DNA from: an uncultured Prevotellaceae bacterium
GTDB taxonomy: Bacteria > Bacteroidota > Bacteroidia > Bacteroidales > Bacteroidaceae
DNA length: 64,000 nucleotides
Assembly: GCA_902786565.1 (NCBI GenBank)
Contig: CADACW010000009.1
Coordinates: forward strand, 34,294-98,293
Direction: 5' to 3'
Every line of letters starts with the position of its first letter. Positions within the stretch are counted from its first letter, which is position 1. This document shows, piece by piece, positions 52,588 through 61,094 of this stretch. The notes below the pieces were generated by a model that was not told the DNA's origin, made no database searches, and saw nothing but the letters and a program-made list of their open reading frames with translations. The translations under genes were made by a program, and so were the position numbers.

Positions 52588-54375
52588 TTATTCGCCCTTC
52601 TCCATCTGTGCCTTCAGGTTGGCCAGCACGTCGAGGTCACCGAGTGTGGTGCTGGCTGCTACGTTCTCAATCTTCGGGGTCTCGTCCTTCTTCTTGGCGG
52701 GAGCGGCAGCGCTCTTGCGGGCGGCACGCTTCTCCTCGCGGTCCTTGTCCTCGAAGGTGCGGCTGTGGCTGAGGATGATGCGCTTCGAGTCCTTGTTGAA
52801 CTCAATCACCTTGAAGGGCAGCTCCTCGCCCTGCTGGGCCTGCGAGCCGTCTTCCTTGACCAGGTGCTTGGGCGTGGCAAATCCCTCAACATCCTCGCCG
52901 AGCTGGATGACGGCACCCTTCTCGAGCACCTCCAGCACCTTGCCGGTGTGTACGGAGCCAATGGTGTACTGGCCCTCGAAGGCATCCCAGGGATTGTCCT
53001 CCAGCTGCTTGTGGCCGAGGCTGAGACGACGGTTCTCCTTGTCGATGTCGAGCACGATGACGTCGATGGGCTCGCCCACCTTGGTGAACTCTGAGGGGTG
53101 CTTCACCTTCTTGGTCCACGACAGGTCGCTGATGTGAATCAGTCCGTCGACACCCTCCTCCAGCTCTACAAAGACGCCGAAGTTGGTGAAGTTGCGCACC
53201 TTTGCGGTGTGCTTCGAGCCAACGGGGTACTTCACCTCGATGGTCTCCCATGGGTCTTCCTTCAGCTGCTTGATGCCGAGGCTCATCTTGCGCTCCTCGC
53301 GGTCGAGGGTGAGGATGACGGCCTCCACCTCGTCGCCCACCTTCAGGAACTCCTGTGCCGAGCGGAGGTGCTGGCTCCACGACATTTCGCTCACGTGGAT
53401 GAGTCCCTCCACGCCGGGCTGCACTTCTACGAATGCGCCGTAGTCGGCAATGACGACGACCTTGCCCTTGATGTGGTCGCCCACCTTGAGGTTCGGGTCC
53501 AGGGCATCCCAAGGATGCGGTGTGAGCTGCTTCAGGCCGAGGGCGATGCGCTTCTTCTCCTCGTCGAAGTCGAGGATGACCACGTTGATCTTCTGGTCGA
53601 GCTCCACCACCTTCTTCGGGTCGTCTACGCGGCCCCAGCTGAGGTCGGTGATATGGATGAGTCCGTCCACACCGCCCAGGTCTACGAACACGCCGTAGCT
53701 GGTGATGTTCTTCACGGTGCCCTCCAGTATCTGGCCCTTCTCGAGCTTCGAGATGATTTCCTGCTTCTGCTGCTCCAGCTCGGCCTCGATGAGTGCCTTG
53801 TGGCTGACGACGACGTTGCGGAACTCCTGGTTGATTTTCACCACCTTGAATTCCATCGTCTTGCCCACGAACTGGTCGTAGTCGCGTATGGGGTGAACGT
53901 CAATCTGGCTGCCGGGCAGGAAGGCCTCGATGCCGAACACGTCGACAATCATACCGCCCTTTGTGCGGCACTTGATGAAGCCCTGGATGACCTGCTGCTC
54001 GTCGAGTGCCTGGTTCACGCGGTCCCAAGCCTTCGACAGGCGTGCCTTCTTGTGCGAGAGGAGCAGCTGTCCCTTCTTGTCTTCGGCGCTCTCTACGTAG
54101 ACCTCCACGATGTCGCCGGCCTTCAGTTCGGGGTTGTAGCGGAATTCAGCGGCCGGAATGATGCCATCGCTCTTGTAGCCGATGTTCACCACCACCTCTT
54201 TCTTGTCGACTGAGACCACCTTGCCTTCCACCACCTGATGGTCGGCCACCTTGTTGAGGGTCTCGTCGTAGGCCTTGTCAAGCTCCTCACGGCTCACGTT
54301 GGCCACGGTACCATTTTCAAACTCGTCCCAGTTGAAATCCTGCAACGGCTGAACGTTCTTTGTTAATTCTGACAT
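52588..54375 (-). CDS. rpsA: 30S ribosomal protein S1
   Basis: 595 residues. Six S1 RNA-binding repeats are visible; the later ones are easily read: GQILEGTVKNITSYGVFVDL, GDHIKGKVVVIADYGAFVEV, GSKHTAKVRNFTNFGVFVEL and GSVHTGKVLEVLEKGAVIQL, each followed by a GLIHISDLSW-like end. The protein holds mRNA on the 30S subunit; in Bacteroidetes, whose leaders lack strong Shine-Dalgarno sites, it is especially important. The acidic N-terminal and charged K/E-rich C-terminal extensions are normal for the phylum. Single gene with its own promoter. Confidence 0.97.
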   Translation of the reverse strand: MSELTKNVQPLQDFNWDEFENGTVANVSREELDKAYDETLNKVADHQVVEGKVVSVDKKEVVVNIGYKSDGIIPAAEFRYNPELKAGDIVEVYVESAEDKKGQLLLSHKKARLSKAWDRVNQALDEQQVIQGFIKCRTKGGMIVDVFGIEAFLPGSQIDVHPIRDYDQFVGKTMEFKVVKINQEFRNVVVSHKALIEAELEQQKQEIISKLEKGQILEGTVKNITSYGVFVDLGGVDGLIHITDLSWGRVDDPKKVVELDQKINVVILDFDEEKKRIALGLKQLTPHPWDALDPNLKVGDHIKGKVVVIADYGAFVEVQPGVEGLIHVSEMSWSQHLRSAQEFLKVGDEVEAVILTLDREERKMSLGIKQLKEDPWETIEVKYPVGSKHTAKVRNFTNFGVFVELEEGVDGLIHISDLSWTKKVKHPSEFTKVGEPIDVIVLDIDKENRRLSLGHKQLEDNPWDAFEGQYTIGSVHTGKVLEVLEKGAVIQLGEDVEGFATPKHLVKEDGSQAQQGEELPFKVIEFNKDSKRIILSHSRTFEDKDREEKRAARKSAAAPAKKKDETPKIENVAASTTLGDLDVLANLKAQMEKGE

Positions 54376-54442
54376 TGTTTTAAATAAGTGTTTAATAATT
54401 AATAAAGTTAGACATTATGTTAATTGTCTAGAAAATTGGGTG

Positions 54443-54450
54443 CAAAGTTA
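54443..54450 (-). promoter_or_regulatory. -7 box for rpsA
   Basis: TAACTTTG on the - strand, followed by CACCC. It gives a ~60-nt AU-rich leader. No clear -33. Confidence 0.6.
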
Positions 54451-54510
54451 CTCATAATTATTGAAACAGAGGACATTATGCTTCCGCAGACCCTATTGTT
54501 TTAAGAATCT

Positions 54511-55797
54511 TTAACCCTCTGTGACGGTCTCCAGCCTGAACAGTTTGTCGCTGGGCCTCACTTTGCCGCTCACGGGTATGGCCACGCGCTGCCCTTGCGG
54601 GGCCTGGCTCACGGGGTGGCCGTCGTTGTCGTGAATCTCGGTGGCGGTGATGTACATGGCGCCGGTGGTGGGGCCTGTCACCAGCAGGCGGTCGCCCAGG
54701 GCGAAGGTGTTGGCCTCGACGGTGAACTCTGCCACGCCCAGACGTGAGAAGTATTTCACCCCGCGCCCAATGTAGACCTTGCGCTCGGTGGCGCACGAGC
54801 CGTAGTGCTTGTTCCACTCGCCCATCAGCTGGCCCTGGTAGTAGCCGTCCCAGAAGCCGCGGTTGAAGACGCGTGCCAGCCGCTCGTCCCACTCGTCCTT
54901 GCGGGCCTCGGTGAAGGTGCCGCCGATCACGGCGCGCACCGCCTCCTTGTAGCATTTCACCACCTGATAGACATATTCGGGCCCACGGGCGCGGCCCTCA
55001 ATCTTGAGCACGCGCACGCCTGACAGCATCAGGCGGTCCAGGAAGCGGATGGTCTTCAGGTCTTTAGGGCTCATGATGTACTTGTTGTCTATGTCCAGCT
55101 GATAGCCCGTCTCGTCGTCGGTCACGGTGTACGAGCGTCGGCACACCTGTATGCACTCGCCGCGGTTGGCCGAGCGGTTGGCGGCGTGCAGGCTGAGGTA
55201 GCACTTGCCGCTGATGGCCATGCAGAGTGCGCCGTGGCAGAACATCTCCAGCCTCACCGGCTGTCCCGACGGGCCGCAGATATGCTGCTCCTCAATCTGC
55301 CGGTAGATTTCGGCCACCTGCTCCATCTTCAGTTCGCGGGCCAGCACCACCACGTCGGCAAACTGGGCGTAGAAGCGCAGCGCCTCGATGTTCGAGATGT
55401 TCAGCTGTGTGGAGAGGTGCACCTCCATCGGCCCGCGGGCGCCCGCGCTCCCTGGCGCCTGCACTCCCGCACTCCTGCAATACTGCATCACGGCCACATC
55501 GCTGGCAATGATGGCCGATATGCCGGCCTCGCGGGCGGCGTCCACTATCTGGTGCATCTGCTCCATATCCTCGTCGTAGACGATGGTGTTCACCGTGAGG
55601 TACGACTTCAGTCCGTGGTCGCGGCAGGTTTGCGCTATCTCTTTCAGGTCGTCGATGGTGAAGGGCGATGCCGAGCCGGCCCTCATGTTCAGCCGGCCTA
55701 TGCCGAAGTAGATGCTGTCGGCCCCAGCCTGTATGGCCGCCGTCAGCGAGTCGCGGCTGCCCACGGGGGCCATCACCTCAAAGTCGGTCTCTTTCAT
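54511..55797 (-). CDS. U32 family peptidase-like protein (TrhP/YegQ type)
   Basis: 428 residues from the chosen ATG. FEVMAPVGSRDSLTAAIQAGADSIYFGIG, then VHLSTQLNISNIEALRFY, VVLARELKMEQVAEI, the Fe-S/cysteine region FCHGALCMAISGKCYLS..ANRGECIQVCRR and YIMSPKDLKTI..LDRLMLSGVRVLKIEGRARG. The E. coli relative TrhP takes part in tRNA uridine 5-hydroxylation using prephenate. The longest frame adds 41 residues that lie across the promoter (55834-55864), so 55797 is chosen. An 11-residue stretch QAPGSAGARGP before MEVHLST looks like a local insertion. Confidence 0.9.
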   Translation of the reverse strand: MKETDFEVMAPVGSRDSLTAAIQAGADSIYFGIGRLNMRAGSASPFTIDDLKEIAQTCRDHGLKSYLTVNTIVYDEDMEQMHQIVDAAREAGISAIIASDVAVMQYCRSAGVQAPGSAGARGPMEVHLSTQLNISNIEALRFYAQFADVVVLARELKMEQVAEIYRQIEEQHICGPSGQPVRLEMFCHGALCMAISGKCYLSLHAANRSANRGECIQVCRRSYTVTDDETGYQLDIDNKYIMSPKDLKTIRFLDRLMLSGVRVLKIEGRARGPEYVYQVVKCYKEAVRAVIGGTFTEARKDEWDERLARVFNRGFWDGYYQGQLMGEWNKHYGSCATERKVYIGRGVKYFSRLGVAEFTVEANTFALGDRLLVTGPTTGAMYITATEIHDNDGHPVSQAPQGQRVAIPVSGKVRPSDKLFRLETVTEG

Positions 55798-55833
55798 ATA
55801 TATATATATAATATGGTGTAAGTTAATGGGCTG

Positions 55834-55864
55834 CAAAAGTAGCAATAATTTTCCAATTGGCAAA
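55834..55864 (-). promoter_or_regulatory. Consensus promoter for the U32 gene
   Basis: On the - strand: TTTG (55864-55861), 19 nt, TACTTTTG (55841-55834). The leader contains a run of TA dinucleotides just before the ATG. Confidence 0.75.
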
Positions 55865-56214
55865 GCGAATGGCCATCTTTTACTTTGCCCGCCGAAAAAG
55901 GTGGGTCGCCCCGCAGCCATTTGTCCCGATGCCCGGAGCCAAAACTTAAATTACGACGTAATTTATCTGTATTACGACGTAATTTATATAAATTTCGACG
56001 TAATTTATATAAATTACGACGTGCTTTTAATTTTATCCCCGTCCACCACGGTAAATTTCTCTGGGGGCAGACATAAATAGCTACGGGGGCAGAAATGTTT
56101 TCCCGTCGGCGCCATCGGCCACAAAAACCGCCCCCGCCGAACAATAACCGCTCCACTTTTGCAGTTATTTATATGATACAGACAAAAACCAACAACAATA
56201 AAAACGACTAACCT
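55865..56214 (+). other. Divergent spacer with the second 21-bp array
   Basis: Lies between the U32 promoter and the PL11 start. It holds the array at 55936-56030 and, at about 56153-56160, CACTTTTG followed by CAG, one base off the -7 consensus and 55 nt before the PL11 ATG. No gene is recognised. Confidence 0.55.
55936..56030 (+). repeat. Array of four palindromic units with an exact 21-bp period, copy 2
   Basis: The core cgacg occurs at 55954, 55975, 55996 and 56017. Spacers (atttatctgtatta, atttatataaattt, atttatataaatta) and the left flank (gcccggagccaaaactta) match copy 1 at 31747-31860, but the middle base of all four cores is A here and T there. Confidence 0.92.
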
Positions 56215-58293
56215 ATGAAGCACTTGTTACTCACACTCGCCGTGGCCCTGGCCAGCATTGCTGCCACGGCCCAGACCGCATACGTGCGCAACACAATGGC
56301 CACCGACCGCCTGGACCGCGGCGTGGTGGCCGTCAGAACCGCCGACCAGCGGGTGTTTGTCAGCTGGCGCATCCTCGACACCGACTCCAAGGGGCAGCCC
56401 TTCGACGTCTGGCGCAACGGCAAACGACTGAACGACCAGCCGCTGACCACCGGCGGCTCCTGCTACGTGGACGAGCAGCCGCTGCCCGCCGGCGAGGAGG
56501 CCGTCTACGAGGTGCGCGGCGGTGGCATCGACGGCCACTATACCCTGCCCAAGGATGCACCCACGGGCTATCTGCCCATCGCCATAGAGAAGCCCGCCGA
56601 CGGCTATACCCCCGACGGACGGCGATACACCTACTCGGCCAACGACGCCAGCGTGGGCGATGTGGACGGCGACGGGCAGTACGAGATTTTCCTGAAGTGG
56701 GACCCGTCAAACGCCCGCGACAACGCCCATCCGGGATTCACCGGGCCCACTGTCATCGACTGCTACAGGGTCTTCCCCACCAGCCAGCGGCTGTGGCGCA
56801 TCAACCTGGGGCCCAACATCCGCAGCGGTGCCCACTATACGCCCTTCATCGTCTACGACCTGGACGGCGACGGACGGGCGGAGCTGATGGTGAAGACCGC
56901 CGACGGCACCCGCGACTCGCAGGGGCGCGTGGTGGGCGACAGCCTGGCCGAATGGCGAGAGGGGGCCAAGGAGGCCCTGGTGCACTTTGAGGAGAACCGC
57001 GCCCAAGCCGAGCGCGAGGAGCAGCAGATGCAGCAGTGGCGCCGCGAGTGGGAGCAGGCCCGCCAGAACGGCCAGCGCCAGGGCCGCCGGCAGGGGCAGG
57101 GCCGCCGGCAGAGGCAGGGCATGAACGTGGGCCGTGTGGAGGGGCGCATCCTGCACGGGCCGGAGTATATCAGCGTGTTCAGCGGGCTCACAGGCCAGCT
57201 GATGGACACCAAGCCATACATACCCCAGCGCGGCAACGTCAAGGACTGGGGCGACGACAACGCCAACCGCTCGGAGCGCTACCTGGCCGCAGTGGGCTAT
57301 CTGGGAGCCACCACTCCCGACGGCCGCCGCAAGGCCAGCGCCATCTTCTGCAGGGGCTACTACACACGCACCGTCATCGCCGCCTGGGACTGGGACGGAC
57401 AAGCACTGCGCGAGCGGTGGACCTTCGACACCGACCAGCCGCAATGGAAAGCCTACGCCGGACAGGGCAACCACAACCTGCGCGTGGCCGACACCGACGG
57501 CGACGGACTGGACGAGCTGACCTACGGCGCCATGTGCGTAGACCACGACGGCACCGGCATCTACACCACCGGATTTGGCCACGGCGACGCCATGCACCTG
57601 GTGGCAGAGCCGCAGACCGACCAACTCTACATCTGGGACTGCCACGAGAACAAGCGCGACGGCTCGGAACTGCGCGACGCCCGCACCGGCGACGTCGTAT
57701 TCCAGATAAAGAGCCGCAGCGACGTGGGCCGCGCCATGGCCGCCGACATCGACCCCACCAACCCCGGCATGGAGATGTGGAGCACCGACAGCCACGGCAT
57801 ACGCAACATGAAGGGCGACGTGGTGTGCAAGGCCACCGACCCCGACGACCCGCAGCACAGCAACCAGCTGGTGATGCACGGCCGCTATCTGCCAGTGAAC
57901 TACGGCATCTGGTGGGACGGCGACCTGCTGCGCGAACTGCTGGACCACGAGACGGTGAGCAAGTACAACTGGGAGGAGAAGAGCATAGACACCCTCGTCA
58001 AGTTCGACGGCGTCACCTTCAACAACGGCACCAAGTCGAACCCCTGTCTGGCTGCCGACATCCTGGGCGACTGGCGCGAGGAGGTCATTGCCCGCAACCG
58101 CCAGTCGACCGAGCTCCGCATCTACGTCAGCACCCTGCCCACCGACCACCGCATCGACTGCCTCATGCTCGACATACCCTACCGCCTCTCGGTGGCCACA
58201 CAGAACGTGGGCTACAACCAGCCCTCCGAGCCCGGATTCTACCTGGGCCCCGACCCAAACTCGAAATTCATGCAATTTAGAATTAAGAATTAA
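56215..58293 (+). CDS. Rhamnogalacturonan lyase, PL11
   Basis: 692 residues with a signal peptide (MKHLLLTLAVALASIAATA). PL11 landmarks: VSWRILDTDSKGQPFDVWRNG, then Ca2+-binding loops VGDVDGDGQYEIFLKW and VYDLDGDGRAELMVKTADG, GNVKDWGDDNANRSERYLAAVGYL, ADTDGDGLDELTYGAM, AADIDPTNPGMEMW, and ADILGDWREEVIAR. The enzyme cuts the rhamnogalacturonan-I backbone by beta-elimination. Residues ~251-308 are an extra R/Q/E-rich segment with QGRRQG repeats, absent in the standard layout between the ADGT and GPEY strands. The stop codon lies inside a 7-bp repeat field. Confidence 0.94.
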   Translation: MKHLLLTLAVALASIAATAQTAYVRNTMATDRLDRGVVAVRTADQRVFVSWRILDTDSKGQPFDVWRNGKRLNDQPLTTGGSCYVDEQPLPAGEEAVYEVRGGGIDGHYTLPKDAPTGYLPIAIEKPADGYTPDGRRYTYSANDASVGDVDGDGQYEIFLKWDPSNARDNAHPGFTGPTVIDCYRVFPTSQRLWRINLGPNIRSGAHYTPFIVYDLDGDGRAELMVKTADGTRDSQGRVVGDSLAEWREGAKEALVHFEENRAQAEREEQQMQQWRREWEQARQNGQRQGRRQGQGRRQRQGMNVGRVEGRILHGPEYISVFSGLTGQLMDTKPYIPQRGNVKDWGDDNANRSERYLAAVGYLGATTPDGRRKASAIFCRGYYTRTVIAAWDWDGQALRERWTFDTDQPQWKAYAGQGNHNLRVADTDGDGLDELTYGAMCVDHDGTGIYTTGFGHGDAMHLVAEPQTDQLYIWDCHENKRDGSELRDARTGDVVFQIKSRSDVGRAMAADIDPTNPGMEMWSTDSHGIRNMKGDVVCKATDPDDPQHSNQLVMHGRYLPVNYGIWWDGDLLRELLDHETVSKYNWEEKSIDTLVKFDGVTFNNGTKSNPCLAADILGDWREEVIARNRQSTELRIYVSTLPTDHRIDCLMLDIPYRLSVATQNVGYNQPSEPGFYLGPDPNSKFMQFRIKN

Positions 58294-58432
58294 GAATTTA
58301 GACATATCGTCTGCGGCGAGTATGAAGTAAGAATTAAGAATTTCTCTGCGTAGCATAATTCTTAATTCATACTTCTTAATCGCAGCGAAGCGAGAATACA
58401 TCTTAATTCTAAACTCTTAATTCTTAAATCAT
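58276..58432 (+). repeat. 7-bp AATTC-type repeats in both orientations, with GC-rich palindromic breaks
   Basis: agaatta/agaattt runs (58276-58298 and 58330-58346) face their reverse complements ttcttaattc (58360-58380 and 58400-58428), so the region can fold back on itself. It resembles the field at 21756-21988 and includes the last codons and stop of the PL11 gene. Confidence 0.82.
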
Positions 58433-58473
58433 ACAGTTTAGGGAAATTCCCCCTGCGGTTTAGGGAAAAACCC

Positions 58474-58504
58474 TTGCGAGGGTCAACGAAATGTTGTTAC
58501 TTTG
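58474..58504 (+). promoter_or_regulatory. Promoter for the repeat-tailed secreted protein
   Basis: TTG (58474-58476), 20 nt, TTACTTTG (58497-58504), one base off the -7 consensus, followed by CACC; 50 nt before the ATG. Confidence 0.5.
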
Positions 58505-58554
58505 CACCAGGAAAAAGAAACAAGCATGTATAACCCTCTAAAAACATTACAGCT

Positions 58555-59589
58555 ATGAAAAAGATATTCTTCACCCTGATTGCCCTGCTGACCATGACAG
58601 CACAGGCCAATGCCATGAGCTACGAACAGGCACGCAACGAGGCCCTCTTCCTCACGGACAAGATGGCCTACGAGCTGAACCTAACCGATGCCCAGTATGA
58701 GGCTGCCTACGAGATAAACCTGGACTACCTGATGAGCGTCACCACCCGCCACGACGTCTTCGGACTGAACTGGGAGCGCCGCAACCGCGACCTGGAGTTC
58801 ATACTCTACAGCTGGCAGTGGGATGTGTTCCGCGCAGCCTCCTACTTCTTCCGTCCGCTCTACTGGGATGCCGGCTTCTGGCACTTCGGTGTCTACGCCC
58901 GCTATCCGCACCGCGACTACTTCTACTTCGGCCGGCCGCACTTCTATGCCTCCTACCGTGGCGCTCACAGCTGGCGCATGAACGGCGGCCACAGCTTCTA
59001 CGAGCACCGTCGCGACTACTTCCGCCCCGGCCACGGCTCACGCGACAGCCATGTGGGCATGCGCAACGGATGGGAGCGCGGCGACTATCGTAACAATGTG
59101 CACGGCGGCAGCTCCACACGCGTCACCGCCGGCGACCGCAGGGCTGATGGCTCACGCGACAACAACTGGCGCGGCAGCAGACGTGAGGACAGCCACGATG
59201 CCAACCGCAGCCTGGGCGGCACCCGCGCCAACAGCGGCAACGCCACCATGGGCGGCACACGCGGAAGCTTGGGCGGCACCCGCGGAACCATCGGTGAAAC
59301 CCGCGGAACCTTCGGCGAAACCCGCAGCAACAGCAGCCTGGGCGGCAGCCGCCCCAACACCAGCCACAGCAGCAGCGGCAGCTTCGGCGGCACACACCCC
59401 AGCACCAGCCACAGCAGCAGCGGCAGCTTCGGCGGCACACGCCCCAGCACCAGCCACAGCAGCAGCGGCAGCTTCGGCGGCACACGCCCCAACACCAGCC
59501 ACAGCAGCGGCAGCTTCGGCGGCAGCCGCAGCAGCGCCCCCACCCGCAGCAGCGGTGGCAGCAGCCAAAGCGGCGGTTCGCGCAGATAA
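58555..59589 (+). CDS. Secreted protein with aromatic middle and Ser/Gly repeat tail, unknown function
   Basis: 344 residues, signal peptide MKKIFFTLIALLTMTAQANA. Residues ~22-65 form a helix pair (SYEQARNEALFLTDKMAYELNLTDAQYEAAYEIN), ~85-150 are very rich in Y, F, W, H and R, and the rest is low-complexity G/S/T/R/N. Near the end a 15-residue unit of the type GTRPSTSHSSSGSFG occurs four times (45-nt DNA units from 59341; the last is 42 nt). The high GC comes from agc/ggc codons. Possibly a surface or matrix protein; I do not recognise a family. Followed by a hairpin. Confidence 0.75.
   Translation: MKKIFFTLIALLTMTAQANAMSYEQARNEALFLTDKMAYELNLTDAQYEAAYEINLDYLMSVTTRHDVFGLNWERRNRDLEFILYSWQWDVFRAASYFFRPLYWDAGFWHFGVYARYPHRDYFYFGRPHFYASYRGAHSWRMNGGHSFYEHRRDYFRPGHGSRDSHVGMRNGWERGDYRNNVHGGSSTRVTAGDRRADGSRDNNWRGSRREDSHDANRSLGGTRANSGNATMGGTRGSLGGTRGTIGETRGTFGETRSNSSLGGSRPNTSHSSSGSFGGTHPSTSHSSSGSFGGTRPSTSHSSSGSFGGTRPNTSHSSGSFGGSRSSAPTRSSGGSSQSGGSRR
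59341..59517 (+). repeat. Four tandem 45-nt coding repeats (the last 42 nt)
   Basis: Units at 59341, 59386, 59431 and 59476; each encodes G(S/T)(R/H)P(N/S)TSHSSSGSFG, the last lacking one serine. Only a few base differences per unit, so expansion is recent or maintained. Confidence 0.95.
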
Positions 59590-59628
59590 GCGGCACTATT
59601 CGTGCAATTAAGAGTTAAGAATCAAGAG

Positions 59629-59661
59629 TTTAGATGTATCGCCGCTGGCGATACATCTAAA
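59629..59661 (+). terminator. 15-bp perfect hairpin between convergent genes
   Basis: Arms tttagatgtatcgcc / ggcgatacatctaaa with a 3-nt loop (gct), just before the stop of the phosphatase gene (59663). Preceded by short 7-bp-like repeats (aattaag/agttaag/aatcaag). Confidence 0.75.
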
Positions 59662-59662
59662 T

Positions 59663-60184
59663 TTATACGTCGAAAACCCGGACTTCAGCGTTCTTCATAC
59701 GCTCCACCTCGTTCATCTGCTTGCCCAGTAAGACGGCCTGAATGGCCTTGTTCACGATGCCGTGACCCACGGCGACTACCGTCTGGCCGGGGAACGTGGT
59801 GCGCAGAAACTCCAGGAAGCGGCGGGCACGGTCGAGCAACTGCGGCAGCGGCTCCACATTGTCGGGCCAGTCCTTCACACTGCTCAGGTCGGGGATGTAG
59901 CGGCCCGTGAAGTCGCCCCAGTCGCGCTCGCGCAGCAGCGGAGTGGTGGTCACCTCCAGCCCGTGGGGGGCAGCCACGATGCGTGCCGTCTGGATGCTGC
60001 GCCACAGGTCGCTGGCCACCACGGCATCCACGGCCACATGGGCCAGGGCGTCGCGCACTTGCTCAGCCTGGCTGATGCCCGTGGCGTTCAGTTCGCCCTG
60101 CACCTGCCCCTGCAATATCTGGCGCGCATTGTCGTAAGTCTCTCCGTGCCTGACAAGATACAGATTGGTCATTTTGATGTTCAC
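59663..60184 (-). CDS. Histidine phosphatase family protein (phosphoglycerate mutase-like)
   Basis: 173 residues. NLYLVRHGETYDN is the RHG catalytic motif; DAVVASDLWRSIQTARIV and LRERDWGDFTGR follow; VVAVGHGIVNKAI holds the second catalytic histidine. Family members remove phosphate from small molecules such as alpha-ribazole phosphate or sugar phosphates; the substrate here is unknown. The start overlaps the udk stop as ATGA, so it is translated after udk. A second in-frame ATG four codons on is possible. Confidence 0.88.
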   Translation of the reverse strand: MNIKMTNLYLVRHGETYDNARQILQGQVQGELNATGISQAEQVRDALAHVAVDAVVASDLWRSIQTARIVAAPHGLEVTTTPLLRERDWGDFTGRYIPDLSSVKDWPDNVEPLPQLLDRARRFLEFLRTTFPGQTVVAVGHGIVNKAIQAVLLGKQMNEVERMKNAEVRVFDV

Positions 60185-60810
60185 CCTTTCAGCTTTTCAA
60201 CCCCCGTCACGATGCCCTCAATGTAAGTCTTCAGAATGTGGATGCCAGTCTTGTTCTCGCCGCCAGAGGGGATAATCAGGTCGGCAAACTTCTTTGTGGG
60301 CTCGATGAACTGCTCGTGCATGGGCTTGAGCACCTTCTCATAGCGGTCCAGCACCATGGCCACCGTGCGCCCGCGCTCCACCACGTCGCGCCTGATGTTG
60401 CGTATGAGCCTCACGTCGGCGTCGGTGTCTACAAAGATTTTCAGGTCCATCATGTCGCGCAGTTTCTTGTAGTGCAGCGTCATGATGCCCTCGAGTATGA
60501 TGACTGGCTTCGGACTCACGTGCACCGTCTGGGGCAGCCGGTTGGACAGCACATACGAGTAGGTGGGCTGCTCCACGGCCTCGCCCGCCTTCAGCCGCTT
60601 GATGTGCTCGGTCAGCAGTTTCCAGTCGAAGGCGTCGGGATGGTCAAAGTTGATGGCCCGGCGCTCCTCGTCGGTCATGCCCGTGGTGTCGTTGTAGTAA
60701 GAGTCGAGAGGTACGATGGCTGCGCAGTGGGGGGGCAGCACTTCGGCAATCTTCTTTACGACGGTGGTTTTGCCAGAACCCGTTCCGCCGGCGATTCCAA
60801 TAATGGTCAT
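60181..60810 (-). CDS. udk: Uridine kinase
   Basis: 209 residues from the chosen ATG, the usual length. P-loop IIGIAGGTGSGKTTVVKKI, LDSYYNDTTGMTDEERRAINFDHPDAFDW, the LEGIMTL stretch and D.RLIRNIRRDVVERGR match uridine kinases of the PRK family. It phosphorylates uridine and cytidine in pyrimidine salvage. The longest frame begins 31 codons earlier, upstream of the -7 box at 60849-60856, and is rejected. Confidence 0.94.
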   Translation of the reverse strand: MTIIGIAGGTGSGKTTVVKKIAEVLPPHCAAIVPLDSYYNDTTGMTDEERRAINFDHPDAFDWKLLTEHIKRLKAGEAVEQPTYSYVLSNRLPQTVHVSPKPVIILEGIMTLHYKKLRDMMDLKIFVDTDADVRLIRNIRRDVVERGRTVAMVLDRYEKVLKPMHEQFIEPTKKFADLIIPSGGENKTGIHILKTYIEGIVTGVEKLKG

Positions 60811-60848
60811 AGCTACGTGGTGGGGGGTAAAGTTGAAGAATATTTGTG

Positions 60849-60856
60849 CAAAGTTA
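60849..60856 (-). promoter_or_regulatory. -7 box for udk
   Basis: TAACTTTG on the - strand followed by CAC, 39 nt before the ATG at 60810. No clear -33. Confidence 0.6.
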
Positions 60857-61094
60857 GCAATTTTCTGATAATCGCGCCCCACATCCGCCACAGTTTTAAG
60901 CATTTTTATTAAAGGAGGCCCCGCCAGCCATCGACACGCAGAGAGAGTACCGGCTTTTCACTTTAGCCCGCTTGAAATCGTTAATCGGCACCGTCGCTTG
61001 GCGGGCGTGGGGGGATTTCCTATACCTTTTATATATTATTGGCCGAAATGAGGTTCGGCGTTTAGCCAAGGACACCCTTTTTTGGGCGATAAAG
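60857..61094 (+). other. Divergent spacer between udk and the TonB receptor gene
   Basis: The gene-free gap runs from 60811 to 61169. Apart from the two promoters I recognise nothing. It has a GC-rich part with an imperfect inverted repeat (ccccgccag near 60920; cttggcgggcg near 61000) and then an AT-rich stretch. A 98-codon open frame on the - strand crosses it but overlaps the receptor promoter and start; I do not call it a gene. Confidence 0.4.

Noticed and set aside
56707-58401. A 564-codon open frame on the - strand opposite the PL11 gene
   Set aside because: Shadow frame; the PL11 calcium-loop motifs on the + strand are unambiguous.
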